IMG/VR virus record: IMGVR_UViG_3300025870_000893
Span: 1-23,838 of that record
Reading direction: 5' to 3' (one strand)
Length of the DNA stretch: 23,838 nt
Source of the DNA: a virus
Of this stretch, positions 6,645-13,445 are shown piece by piece. The notes beneath the pieces are model-generated. The model ran no database searches. It was not told the origin of the DNA and saw only the letters and a program-made list of their open reading frames with translations. The position numbers and the translations under genes are program-made. The stretch's first letter is position 1, and each line of letters starts with the position of its first letter.

Positions 6645-8327
6645 TTAAACAATATTAATTGTGCCAGCCATTGCGCTGTGATATTGACATACATAATACA
6701 ATGTACTTGGTGCATCCATTTGCACAGTCCAAGTAATAGTACCACTTTGTGTTCCAGGATTTGTTACATTATCAGTATACAAGTTACTAGCATTGTAAGC
6801 ACCACTTGATGTTTGAATATGGAAAGGATGTCCTGAACTATTAACTGCAAATTTGTATGTAAATCCACGATATAGATATAATGTTGCGTTGTCATCACCA
6901 TCAGTACCTGCACCGTTAAACGTATAACGTCCACTATCTGGTGCTGTTACAGCAAATGTTGGGGTGTTGTCTGCAGGAATATCACTTGTTAGTGCTAATG
7001 TACCTGTGCCGCTTGGTATAGTATGCGTATTAATAGTTGTTAAACCAGTTAGGTCTGCATCTAAACTTAAACTTAGCGCAAATCCAGCAGCATCAACATT
7101 AATTTGTCCTGTTGCACCAGTTACTGTTAATGTTTCACTTGCAAAAGTTACACTACCTGTTCCTGTGTTACCAGCAGTATTGACACTAGTTGCACCGCCA
7201 GCAGATCCAGCTGTCGCTACCCAAGAACTGTTTTCATAACTCTCTAATTGGTTAGTTGTAGTATTGTAAATCATATCACCATTTACAGGACTTGCAATAG
7301 CATTACGTGTAGTTGTTGTAAAACTTGCTAACCTAAATGGTGTGTCTGTAACTAGTACACGGTTTGTTGCATCTAGTTCGATGTTAGCACCAGCACTAAT
7401 TGTCTGTGTGCCAGAACCAGTTGCAGTAATATTAGTTGCAACTAAGTTAACCACTGTTAATGTGTTGGTACTTGCGTTGTATGTAAAGTCAGCTTCTGCA
7501 CCAAATGCGCCGCTGTTGTTGTATTGTACTTGTGTGTCAGAGCCGCCAGGTGTTCCACCACCACCACCAGTTTGGTCTGCTACCCATGCATAGTCAGTTC
7601 CATTCCAACTTAGTATTTGTCCGCTTGATGCGCCACTTACGTTTAGGTGTGTGTCAACATCGCTGTTAGCATAACTACCACTAGCAACTGTAGCTGGTTC
7701 CCATTTGTTGTATGCTGACCAAACAAGAGCTTGACCGGCCGCTGGGGTAACGGTAGTCGTGTCTACGTCTGCTAAAAAGTCTATGCTAATATTGGTAGCC
7801 AAGTCGCCCACGGCAACTGTGTTTGCTGCAATTTCTCTAGTTGTTACAACATTTTCAGCAATCATGCCTGCTGTAATTGCATCTGCTCCAAGTGAACTAC
7901 CTGCGCTGTCTGCGGCTGGTGCCCATTCTGAACCGTCCCATTTTAAAACTTGTCCAGTACTTGGTGCCGTGCTACTTACGTCAGTTAAACTACTGGTAGT
8001 AAGTGCATCCATTGTTGATTTATTTGCTAATTCTAACCAGCTTCCTGCATGAGCATAGTATGCTCCTCCAGTAGCGTGTACATGAGCAAACATTCCATGA
8101 TAGCTTGATGCTGATGGTAATGATGCTAAGTCTGCATATAAAAATGTAATTTTGTTAGAACCTGTTAGTTCTAGTTGTCCACTGTTGACAATGGTAGTTG
8201 GTGTGCTTCCGCCCAATGCATTATAAACTTCAAGAAAGTTATCATTAACTTTGTCCATTGCATCACGGAGTGGATCGCCTGTACCATCGTTAGGTGTGGC
8301 GCCTAAATTTAAATCTTGTTTTGCCAT
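6645..8327 (-). CDS. Tail-fibre-like structural protein with cupredoxin-like C-terminal domain (560 aa)
   Basis: The N-terminus (DLNLGATPNDGTGDPLRDAM, then DKVNDNFLEVYNAL) is a motif common in structural proteins of marine T4-like phages. The middle has three degenerate units of the type GQxLxWxxxxW (near residues 125-136, 198-209 and 236-248), then Thr/Ser/Gly-rich beta repeats typical of fibres. Residues about 456-560 look like a cupredoxin beta-sandwich: LYLYRGFTYKF, then HPFH (500-503), then YYVCQYHSAMAGTI with C547, H550 and M553 where blue-copper proteins place their ligands. Cys-x2-His-x2-Met is shorter than in plastocyanin (x4), so copper binding is not certain. It heads the late unit that includes the S8 protease. 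AGGGG lies before the ATG. Confidence 0.88.
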   Translation of the reverse strand: MAKQDLNLGATPNDGTGDPLRDAMDKVNDNFLEVYNALGGSTPTTIVNSGQLELTGSNKITFLYADLASLPSASSYHGMFAHVHATGGAYYAHAGSWLELANKSTMDALTTSSLTDVSSTAPSTGQVLKWDGSEWAPAADSAGSSLGADAITAGMIAENVVTTREIAANTVAVGDLATNISIDFLADVDTTTVTPAAGQALVWSAYNKWEPATVASGSYANSDVDTHLNVSGASSGQILSWNGTDYAWVADQTGGGGGTPGGSDTQVQYNNSGAFGAEADFTYNASTNTLTVVNLVATNITATGSGTQTISAGANIELDATNRVLVTDTPFRLASFTTTTRNAIASPVNGDMIYNTTTNQLESYENSSWVATAGSAGGATSVNTAGNTGTGSVTFASETLTVTGATGQINVDAAGFALSLSLDADLTGLTTINTHTIPSGTGTLALTSDIPADNTPTFAVTAPDSGRYTFNGAGTDGDDNATLYLYRGFTYKFAVNSSGHPFHIQTSSGAYNASNLYTDNVTNPGTQSGTITWTVQMDAPSTLYYVCQYHSAMAGTINIV

Positions 8328-8347
8328 ATCAAAATCCCCTGTTGCTA

Positions 8348-8617
8348 TTATTTATGCTTATCAGGACTCAAAGTTGTATTTTGATATAGTTGAGTATTAA
8401 GCACAAAGTTCTCCACAGTTAGTTTTGTTAAACTTGCAGCAGCAACCAATAGTTGCTTGTCATCTTCAATTTCTCTAATCATATCCAACACTTGTTGTGC
8501 CATCATTAGATATGCATCTTCTTCTTTTATACTTAACATTCCCCAATCAATAGGATCAACCTGATCTATGTGCATTGCCAGATCAGCTAATTGTGATGGG
8601 GTAACTCTATTGATCAT
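8348..8617 (-). CDS. Hypothetical protein (89 aa)
   Basis: I chose the ATG at 8617 (MINRVTPSQLADLAMHIDQV) rather than an upstream in-frame ATG at 8761, because it follows the preceding gene by 7 bases with a purine-rich AGAGAGAAA in front, and the longer version would be a shadow of the GIY-YIG gene. The product is a small, acidic, helical protein (WGMLSIKEEDAYLMMAQQVL, then DMIREIE) without known domains; similar short proteins occur in T4-like cyanophages as far as I recall. It is the last gene of the sigma70-driven UvdE operon, and its stop codon overlaps the late box of the next unit. Confidence 0.82.
   Translation of the reverse strand: MINRVTPSQLADLAMHIDQVDPIDWGMLSIKEEDAYLMMAQQVLDMIREIEDDKQLLVAAASLTKLTVENFVLNTQLYQNTTLSPDKHK
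8349..8355 (-). promoter_or_regulatory. T4-type late promoter box
   Basis: ATAAATA on the minus strand, 22 bases upstream of the ATG at 8327, overlapping the TAA stop of the 89-aa gene. It should drive the 560-aa fibre-like gene, the protease and the ATT-start gene. Confidence 0.65.
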
Positions 8618-8624
8618 ATTAGTT

Positions 8625-9200
8625 CTATTTCTCTCTAAAGTCCAAATCGTTGCCTTTACGATTATACCACATTTCAAATGTATCTGTTTTCCAGAGTGCT
8701 TGTCGATTATTACTTTTCTTAGGAGCCATGTTGTACCATATATTCCAATAGTATTCAGCACGTTCTTTATTGCCCATACGTTTATGATAAAAGAAGTTCA
8801 TCCTAGGGTGTGTGTGTTCTTTTTTATTATCCCATTGTGCAGAATGACGATCTCTGTCTAACTGTCTATATAGTTCAGGATTATCTAAACGCCCTGTATA
8901 CATGCCAGTCTTGTAGTTGGGATTAGCTTTACCACCAAGTGAATTTCCATGTTCCTCAACTAGATTTGCAAACATTTTATTATTAACAACATCAAATTTT
9001 GCTGAGTAGTCTATACAAACCTTTTTAAAATTGTCTTGGTTGTCACTTTGGTAAAGTATTTCAGTTGTTACATTATTGCCGTGCATCTCTATGTGCCGGC
9101 GCCAATAAACACCAGATCCCTCATATTTGTATGGATTTCTAGTTGTTTGTCCAAGATACTTCATACCTGTAACATTATGTGTTTTAAGATATAAAATCAT
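8625..9200 (-). CDS. GIY-YIG-like endonuclease (191 aa)
   Basis: The first 50 residues fit a GIY-YIG nuclease: a first strand ILYLKTHNVTGMKYLG in which LYLK and YLG stand in for GIY and YIG, then YEGSGVYWRRHIEMHG, where an Arg and Tyr occupy places used in catalysis, followed by EIL. After residue 80 there is a Glu-x-x-Gly-x-S motif and a short NPNYKTGMYTGR element that resembles DNA-contacting linkers of homing enzymes. Such free-standing nucleases are common mobile genes in T4-like phages (T4 Seg proteins). The start ATG shares one base with the UvdE stop (TAATG), so it is translated in the same operon. Cleavage specificity is unknown. Confidence 0.75.
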   Translation of the reverse strand: MILYLKTHNVTGMKYLGQTTRNPYKYEGSGVYWRRHIEMHGNNVTTEILYQSDNQDNFKKVCIDYSAKFDVVNNKMFANLVEEHGNSLGGKANPNYKTGMYTGRLDNPELYRQLDRDRHSAQWDNKKEHTHPRMNFFYHKRMGNKERAEYYWNIWYNMAPKKSNNRQALWKTDTFEMWYNRKGNDLDFREK

Positions 9201-10225
9201 TACATACTTTCTTCAAACGGAATACTTGCCAAGTTTTTGCACTTTGCTTCTACCATAATGTCAAAGTCATTACGAAACGTGCTAGCCCATTCATTGACTG
9301 CCGTATTCCACATGTAGTCACTGTGCGCTCGTAGTTTTGCTTTCTTGTAGCCTTGTTCTAATAGTCTTTGGAAGTCAGGCTTTTGATCCATTGGATGATC
9401 AACCAGCAAGTCTTCACGACTGACGCTGTAGTGCATACTAGGACGTACACCACGCCAACTGTCAATAATACGTTTACAGCGATCGTCAGTTCTGTCAATG
9501 TATTCTCCTCCACTGTGACACCAATGATGATGTATATCCAACACCAGTGCAACATCGTTTTCTAGTTCTAGGCTAGCTTCGAGACCCCAGGCGTTTTCGT
9601 CGTTTTCAATAGTGATACAGTTTCGTGCTTCTGTAGACAGTCTTGGAAGGACGGCTTTGATACCGGCTGGACCTTGACGTCCTGAGATGTGGACGTTACA
9701 CTTGAAGTCTTGCCACTTTTTACCGTAACCCATCCACCTGATGATATCCGCATGATACTCGAACTCCTCTATACTTCTATTTACTATTTCTGGATTGTCA
9801 CTTGCCAATACAGTAAATTGACCAGGGTGCATACTTACACGCACATCAAGTTTACGTGCTAGCTCTCCCACTTGCGCCCAGCCTTTGGCTGCGGCATCTC
9901 GTACATCGCTCTGTTTGTAAAACCAAGCCCAGTCATTGTGTGTATACGCAGGCATCATATTACTGCCCAATCGTACCATACGCTGACCTTGTGGTAAGTT
10001 ACCCACATACTCAATCAGACGATATGCATTTTGCCAGTTAGTATCCAAACAAAACCACAGTTTATCTTCTGCTACTGATTGCTTTTGATTGTTAAGCCAT
10101 GTGATAGTAGTACTGCGTTCACTGTAAGCACCTTGTACTTCTTTAAGTATTTTTGGCTTTTGTGTCTGGTCTGGGTGCATGTACTTGCATGCAAATCCTA
10201 CACGCTGTACGTTTTGATTAAACAT
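9200..10225 (-). CDS. uvsE: UV damage endonuclease (UvdE/UvsE), 341 aa
   Basis: A TIM-barrel UV damage endonuclease that nicks DNA 5' of UV photoproducts and other lesions, starting an excision repair independent of photolyase and UvrABC. The metal-site residues of the family are all visible: H133 (SMHPGQF), H179 (NVHISG), E207 (IENDE), D230 and H233 (DIHHHW), H265 (SMHYS), H301 (RAHSDYMW) and E326 (VEAKCKN). I place the start at 10225 (MFNQNVQRVGFACKY), because the family begins at RVGFA and a longer frame up to 10399 would sit on top of the 74-aa gene. The start overlaps that gene's stop by eight bases, so coupling is likely. It fits a phage that meets sunlight. Confidence 0.94.
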   Translation of the reverse strand: MFNQNVQRVGFACKYMHPDQTQKPKILKEVQGAYSERSTTITWLNNQKQSVAEDKLWFCLDTNWQNAYRLIEYVGNLPQGQRMVRLGSNMMPAYTHNDWAWFYKQSDVRDAAAKGWAQVGELARKLDVRVSMHPGQFTVLASDNPEIVNRSIEEFEYHADIIRWMGYGKKWQDFKCNVHISGRQGPAGIKAVLPRLSTEARNCITIENDENAWGLEASLELENDVALVLDIHHHWCHSGGEYIDRTDDRCKRIIDSWRGVRPSMHYSVSREDLLVDHPMDQKPDFQRLLEQGYKKAKLRAHSDYMWNTAVNEWASTFRNDFDIMVEAKCKNLASIPFEESM

Positions 10226-10442
10226 ATGATTGCAACAAATTAGTAGTTTGTTTTGTAGTAAAGGTATGTGTAAATTTACTAGGGAAGTTTGCACGGATTG
10301 CTTGCTGTTGCTTGCGTGTATAAGGCACAGCAATGAACGCATCTGAGCCGAATACTTGCTGTGCAAGTTGGTACTGCGATGCTGTAATTTTTTGTGCAAA
10401 GTTGAAAATAGTTAAACCGGGTTCTGTGACTAGATAATTCAT
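10218..10442 (-). CDS. Hypothetical protein, first gene of the UvdE operon (74 aa)
   Basis: A small protein, MNYLVTEPGLTIFNFAQKIT and onward, with a well-placed GGAGA six bases before the ATG, directly behind a perfect sigma70 promoter. No family is recognised. It has an alpha/beta-looking N-terminus and a basic Gln/Arg-rich middle (YTRKQQQAIRANFPSKF), with no membrane segment. Since the promoter, ribosome site and tight overlap with UvdE all point to it, I take it as real. A role tied to DNA repair or early infection is possible from position only. Confidence 0.78.
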   Translation of the reverse strand: MNYLVTEPGLTIFNFAQKITASQYQLAQQVFGSDAFIAVPYTRKQQQAIRANFPSKFTHTFTTKQTTNLLQSYV

Positions 10443-10467
10443 AAGTGTCTCCTAACAATATACTACT

Positions 10468-10496
10468 ATTATACGGTAAAGCGTCTTGGTTGTCAA
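10468..10496 (-). promoter_or_regulatory. Consensus sigma70 promoter (TTGACA-17-TATAAT)
   Basis: On the minus strand the -35 TTGACA is at 10491-10496 and the -10 TATAAT at 10468-10473, separated by 17 bases: a perfect consensus. It lies 26 bases upstream of the 74-aa gene's ATG. It should be read by unmodified host RNA polymerase early in infection. Confidence 0.9.
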
Positions 10497-10513
10497 CTAA
10501 AAAAGTAATTTTT

Positions 10514-10900
10514 TTACATTAAATGAGCACTTACTGGATATTCTCCAAAGAATGAACGGTGCATAACTTTTTCTGATGAACGATTTTTAGTGTGCATTAA
10601 AATACGTTTTGCAAGATCTTTTTGCTTTGCGGTTCCGGTGATTGGAAGTACACCTCGTTCCTCACACATGGTTGCGATTACTGTTAGCAGTGTATTGGTT
10701 TGTGTTGAATTACATAATTTTGTAAGTAGCAGTGCATAGGCAAGATATGCTACTTCTACTATATCTTTTGCTTTGTTTTTTGGACACATATAATAATATG
10801 TTAAGCCGGATCCTCGTGGTAGTTGACTAGCACGATACAAACCTTGTACACGGGCTTGTAATTCTTTTGCACGAAATTCTTTTTGAGATGTAGTTAGCAT
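10514..10900 (-). CDS. Hypothetical protein (128 aa)
   Basis: Starts behind AGGAG and its own sigma70-type promoter. The protein is basic and helical (FRAKELQARVQGLYRASQL), with two Cys, a hydrophobic helix around residues 45-65 (DIVEVAYLAYALLLTKLC) and a basic C-terminal half. No motif was recognised. The promoter type sets it apart from the flanking late genes and suggests early expression, like a host-takeover or moron gene. Function unknown. Confidence 0.8.
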   Translation of the reverse strand: MLTTSQKEFRAKELQARVQGLYRASQLPRGSGLTYYYMCPKNKAKDIVEVAYLAYALLLTKLCNSTQTNTLLTVIATMCEERGVLPITGTAKQKDLAKRILMHTKNRSSEKVMHRSFFGEYPVSAHLM

Positions 10901-10932
10901 TATACGCTCCTGAGTAAATTTAGCTTATTTAC

Positions 10933-10961
10933 TGTATAGCGTAAATTTTACAAGATGTCAA
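10933..10961 (-). promoter_or_regulatory. Sigma70-type promoter (TTGACA-17-TATACA)
   Basis: On the minus strand TTGACA is at 10956-10961 and TATACA at 10933-10938, spacer 17 bases. The -35 lies only six bases after the stop of the RyR-domain gene, and the -10 is 33 bases before the ATG at 10900. Confidence 0.82.
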
Positions 10962-10966
10962 GAGGT

Positions 10967-11533
10967 TTAATTAAAAAGGTGACGGTACTTTGTGTAAAAA
11001 TCCAATGCTTCTGTTTTAGTCATTGTTGGATATTTGCGATATGCTTCGCTTAAATTATCCCAATCACGCATTGCTGGATGACTTTTTTCTTGTATATTTA
11101 GGCGTGTACCATAACGCCATCCGTCCAAGTTCTTTGCTTCCACCCAACGGTTGTGCAAAAACTTAGCGGCTTCAAGTTGTATATTCTGATGTACTTCATC
11201 TTCCATTTCGATATCAAATGGGTGTTGAATGTCTGCATCTGGACGATACAAGTTACTTGTTTCTATTTCATAATCATTATCATAACGCATGTCCCATGCA
11301 CTTACAATAAATTCTGCTTCACGAGCAATTAAGTCTCTGCGTAGCTCTACAATGTAGACGTAGGGGAAGCCTTCATCCCCTACTTCTTCTTCCACTTCCA
11401 ACATATCGTCAAGTGAGTCATCGTCATCAACCACTACAGTATTAACTGGTGCAAACCGCATTACGGTGTTGTACCAAGATACCATTTGTGTTTCTTCTAA
11501 TTCTTCACTTGTCAATAGTCGTATATAATGCAT
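10967..11533 (-). CDS. RyR-domain protein (188 aa)
   Basis: Residues about 121-166 match the RyR (ryanodine receptor) repeat domain: AAKFLHNRWVEAKNLDGWRY, then G, then K-S-HPAMRDWDNLSEAYR, with the typical W, GW-x-YG, K-x-HP and LSE positions. RyR domains occur outside animals in bacteria and in many phages, where their role is unknown. The N-terminal half is acidic (VVVDDDDSLDDMLEVEEEV). The ATG is two bases after the stop of the two-TM gene, with only a weak GGG ribosome site, so translation is probably coupled. It is the last gene of a late unit. Confidence 0.82.
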   Translation of the reverse strand: MHYIRLLTSEELEETQMVSWYNTVMRFAPVNTVVVDDDDSLDDMLEVEEEVGDEGFPYVYIVELRRDLIAREAEFIVSAWDMRYDNDYEIETSNLYRPDADIQHPFDIEMEDEVHQNIQLEAAKFLHNRWVEAKNLDGWRYGTRLNIQEKSHPAMRDWDNLSEAYRKYPTMTKTEALDFYTKYRHLFN

Positions 11534-11535
11534 TG

Positions 11536-11886
11536 TTATGCCCTTTTTCGTCTAATAATTACTGGCTCATCGTCTGCTTCAGCTTCAACTGGTGTCACTG
11601 ATGTACTGCTTTTCTGAGTTGGCATACTGCCTGTTTGTGTTGTGTCTACTTGTACACCACTAAATTTACTACTAGTACTGTTAACATATAATCCAAACCA
11701 AGCGGCGCCTGCGCCTACAATTACACTTACTAGACCAGCTTGTTCCATAGTTGGTGCTGGTAGGTCCTGGAACCAAATTACTGTCTTATACAGTAGGTAA
11801 ATGTACATTGTAATAAATGCTCTTGGGAATAGTCTCCATCTGCTAAAGTACTCCGGTGCTGTCCACCAAATACTGTTTGTGTTCAT
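11536..11886 (-). CDS. Small membrane protein with two TM segments, holin-like candidate (116 aa)
   Basis: Two hydrophobic stretches are visible: about 21-39 (FPRAFITMYIYLLYKTVIW) and about 50-67 (AGLVSVIVGAGAAWFGLYV), with a polar turn between them, then a polar Ser/Thr tail ending in the basic RRKRA. This layout fits class II holins, but also other phage inner-membrane proteins, so the holin label is only a suggestion. A strong GAGGAGAG ribosome site precedes it and a late box lies 23 bases upstream. The spanin-like pair of this phage is more than 9 kb away, so there is no lysis cluster to support the assignment. Confidence 0.82.
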   Translation of the reverse strand: MNTNSIWWTAPEYFSRWRLFPRAFITMYIYLLYKTVIWFQDLPAPTMEQAGLVSVIVGAGAAWFGLYVNSTSSKFSGVQVDTTQTGSMPTQKSSTSVTPVEAEADDEPVIIRRKRA

Positions 11887-11908
11887 AGTTTCTCTCCTCT
11901 ACTAGGAG

Positions 11909-11915
11909 TATTTAT
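11909..11915 (-). promoter_or_regulatory. T4-type late promoter box
   Basis: ATAAATA on the minus strand (context GATAAATACTCC, close to the T4 extended form), 23 bases upstream of the ATG at 11886. It drives the two-TM and RyR genes. Confidence 0.65.
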
Positions 11916-12601
11916 CAAGTCTTTGTGACCAATGTTAAGTTTACAAACGCTGTCCATTTAATAGTTTTACCATTTTCGCCACTTACTCTAATACTTAAAC
12001 AATCAGTTGCATCGTCTGCGGCTATCAGTGCATACCAAGAATTAATACTCTCGCCAATAATTTCTTCCACTGGATTAGTTAGTAGTGTTGTGCTTCCACT
12101 ATCATTGGTAATTACACCACGTATAACATACCCTGCATGGTCATTGTTGTCTGCATCTCTCGCAATAAAACGAGCTTCCACTAATCCAGCGGTGTCAGTT
12201 GGTATATGAATCTGTCCAATTGCTGACCCTTGGTCTGTGGTTACTGCTATACTATCAATAGTAGTTGTGGTTGTGTCTATACCAAAACTTGAACTGGGGG
12301 ATAATTCTGTTTCATTACCATCAGTGGTCTCTCCCCATAATACATGACTAACATTTTTACTGGTGGCCATTGTACTGTTGTAAATGGTAAAGTTATCAAT
12401 TGCATCATTGATATCAGTTTCAATTCTAGTCCATTCGTTGTTGTATACCCATACTGAGCCTTCACTGCCATGCTGTAGATACATGTCTCCGTTAACTGCT
12501 GATAATGCGGGGGTAATTGACCCTTGGTATAAGGTAGGTCCAGCCTTCTGAATTTTAAAAGAAGGGTAGCTTGTGCCCTTCAGGTTCTGTGTTACTGCCA
12601 T
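11915..12601 (-). CDS. Structural protein, tail-fibre-like (228 aa)
   Basis: The N-terminal 60 residues (LKGTSYPSFKIQKAGPTLYQ, then GDMYLQHGSEGSVWVYNNEW) resemble a short peptide-binding or attachment region of phage fibres. Residues 85-228 form a beta-sandwich with the pattern VLWGETTDGNETEL, ARFIARDADNN-x-AGYVIRG, WYALIAADD and GKTIKWTAFV. This pattern recurs in structural proteins of marine phages. A GGAGT ribosome site is present and the late box lies 72 bases upstream, beyond the terminator of the preceding unit. Likely a late virion protein; exact position in the particle unknown. Confidence 0.85.
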   Translation of the reverse strand: MAVTQNLKGTSYPSFKIQKAGPTLYQGSITPALSAVNGDMYLQHGSEGSVWVYNNEWTRIETDINDAIDNFTIYNSTMATSKNVSHVLWGETTDGNETELSPSSSFGIDTTTTTIDSIAVTTDQGSAIGQIHIPTDTAGLVEARFIARDADNNDHAGYVIRGVITNDSGSTTLLTNPVEEIIGESINSWYALIAADDATDCLSIRVSGENGKTIKWTAFVNLTLVTKT

Positions 12602-12672
12602 TTTGTACTCCGTTCAGTGTTTCCACTGTCAGTCAACCTAAGGTTGCTGTCGATAAGTATCACTTATGTTTG

Positions 12673-12679
12673 TATTTAT
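12673..12679 (-). promoter_or_regulatory. T4-type late promoter box
   Basis: ATAAATA on the minus strand, immediately after the T-tract of the terminator at 12681-12709 and 72 bases upstream of the ATG at 12601. Confidence 0.6.
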
Positions 12680-12680
12680 T

Positions 12681-12709
12681 AAAAAACAAAACCCACCAAT
12701 GGTGGGTTT
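12681..12709 (-). terminator. Intrinsic terminator
   Basis: On the minus strand AAACCCACC-ATT-GGTGGGTTT, a 9-bp perfect stem with a 3-base loop, is followed by TTGTTTTTT. It ends the small sigma70 unit two bases after that unit's TGA stop. Confidence 0.92.
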
Positions 12710-12710
12710 G

Positions 12711-12968
12711 TCATTTCTTGTATTTGTATTTCTTATCTCCAGTCAAGTTCTTATCTAAAACTGGTCTGACTGTAATCCGATTACTGTCAAGTTTATAATA
12801 ATGTGATAGGTTGGACTCTGTGAATACCAACAACCCTTCTGTAGAGCCACGCTCAAATCCGGGAACTTCATATTAAACAGTTACGTCTAAAAATACAACT
12901 TCGTATCTCTACGCTCTTGCATTGCCACCACAGCTATGAATCAAGTTACGACCTCTACGGACCGCCAT
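12711..12968 (-). pseudogene. Single reading frame broken by in-frame TAG and TAA (86 codons)
   Basis: One frame runs from an ATG at 12968 (AAGGA directly in front) to a TGA at 12711 just before the terminator, interrupted by TAG at 12909-12911 and TAA at 12873-12875. The three pieces read MAVRRGRNLIHSCGGNARA, then RYEVVFLDVTV, then 53 residues starting YEVPGFERGSTEGLLVFTES and ending KNLTGDKKYKYKK. The last piece looks like genuine protein. No ATG is available to start it alone; two TTG codons exist. Either the gene was inactivated by two single-base changes, or stops are read through, or the 5' part is non-coding RNA ahead of a short gene. Other genes here end in TAG, TAA and TGA, which argues against code reassignment. 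Confidence 0.45.
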
Positions 12969-12985
12969 TCCTTGCACTATCTAAC

Positions 12986-13001
12986 TTAGGATATCTCCTA
13001 A
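12986..13001 (-). promoter_or_regulatory. Hairpin at the predicted 5' end of the sigma70 transcript
   Basis: TTAGGA-GATA-TCCTAA on the minus strand, a 6-bp perfect stem with a 4-base loop. It lies about 5 bases after the expected transcription start (around 13006) and could protect the RNA or control access to the downstream ATG. Confidence 0.5.
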
Positions 13002-13012
13002 CTTATGTCTTT

Positions 13013-13041
13013 AATATAATACATCCTAACACTAAAGTCAA
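13013..13041 (-). promoter_or_regulatory. Sigma70-type promoter (TTGACT-17-TATATT)
   Basis: On the minus strand TTGACT is at 13036-13041 and TATATT at 13013-13018, spacer 17 bases. It starts right after the T-tract of the upstream terminator. No coding frame from upstream genes crosses it, so it is a separate transcription unit of about 325 bases. Confidence 0.8.
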
Positions 13042-13061
13042 GCCTTTTTTTAAAAAAAGTC

Positions 13062-13091
13062 AAAAAAATAGACGCACTAGGCGCCTATTTT
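13062..13091 (-). terminator. Intrinsic terminator after the 85-aa gene
   Basis: On the minus strand AAAATAGGCGC-CTAGT-GCGTCTATTTT forms an 11-bp stem with one G-U pair, followed by a run of T. It begins 22 bases after the TAA at 13113. Confidence 0.87.
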
Positions 13092-13112
13092 AATTTAACT
13101 AAAAATTACGTA

Positions 13113-13370
13113 TTATACGTTATCTTTGAAGTCACAAACTGCTGTTACAGTGATAGCTGCAACTGTGCCTGCAACGTCAGCTGTCTGCTGAATTGCAAAG
13201 TGTACTGTTCCACCGTGTGCGCCGTCTGCGCCTGCTACTGTACCTGTTGCGCCGAAGCCTTCGATGATTGCGTCATACTCAGTCTGGTTTGCTACTGGTG
13301 CTGATACGATTTGTGTGCGTCCGCCAAGTCCGTTACCTGCTTGACCTTTTGCTGCTGTTGTTAAAGCCAT
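13113..13370 (-). CDS. Small Ala/Gly-rich structural-type protein (85 aa)
   Basis: MALTTAAKGQAGNGLGGRTQ is followed by a beta-rich, Ala/Gly/Val-rich domain (GATGTVAGADGAHGGTVHFA) ending VTAVCDFKDNV. It has an AGGAGA ribosome site, its own late box 46 bases upstream and a strong terminator, so it is expressed alone, probably at a high level late in infection. Small abundant proteins with dedicated late units are often capsid decoration or tail-tip proteins, but nothing in the sequence fixes this. No known family was recognised. Confidence 0.82.
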   Translation of the reverse strand: MALTTAAKGQAGNGLGGRTQIVSAPVANQTEYDAIIEGFGATGTVAGADGAHGGTVHFAIQQTADVAGTVAAITVTAVCDFKDNV

Positions 13371-13415
13371 AATAATTCTCCTAAAATATGGTTCTGCGCC
13401 TATTGCGCTTACTTT

Positions 13416-13422
13416 TATTTAT
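13416..13422 (-). promoter_or_regulatory. T4-type late promoter box
   Basis: ATAAATA on the minus strand, 46 bases upstream of the ATG at 13370. A 7-bp AT-rich hairpin (GCTTTTT-AATA-AAAAAGC) lies just before it at about 13423-13440, after the stop of the 483-aa gene. Confidence 0.6.
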
Positions 13423-13445
13423 GCTTTTTTATTAAAAAGCCTAGT

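Noticed and set aside
7550-8000. CRISPR-like or tandem repeat array
   Set aside because: The repeats are degenerate coding repeats (GQxLxW units) of the fibre-like protein with no constant spacer length.
10226-10399. Longer N-terminus for UvdE starting at 10399
   Set aside because: The extra 58 residues are low in protein character and coincide with the 74-aa gene, which has a promoter and ribosome site; UvdE homologues start near RVGFA.
10496-10516. Terminator after the 128-aa gene
   Set aside because: Only a weak A/T stem can form (AAAAAA-ATTAC-TTTTTT), too unstable to call a terminator.
12840-12875. Possible tRNA T-arm-like sequence on the plus strand (CTCAAATCC)
   Set aside because: No acceptor, D or anticodon stem can be paired around it; the hairpin there is only GAGC-GTG-GCTC.
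12711-12968. Stop-codon reassignment in this phage
   Set aside because: Confident genes in the window end in TAA, TAG and TGA, so none of these has been reassigned genome-wide.
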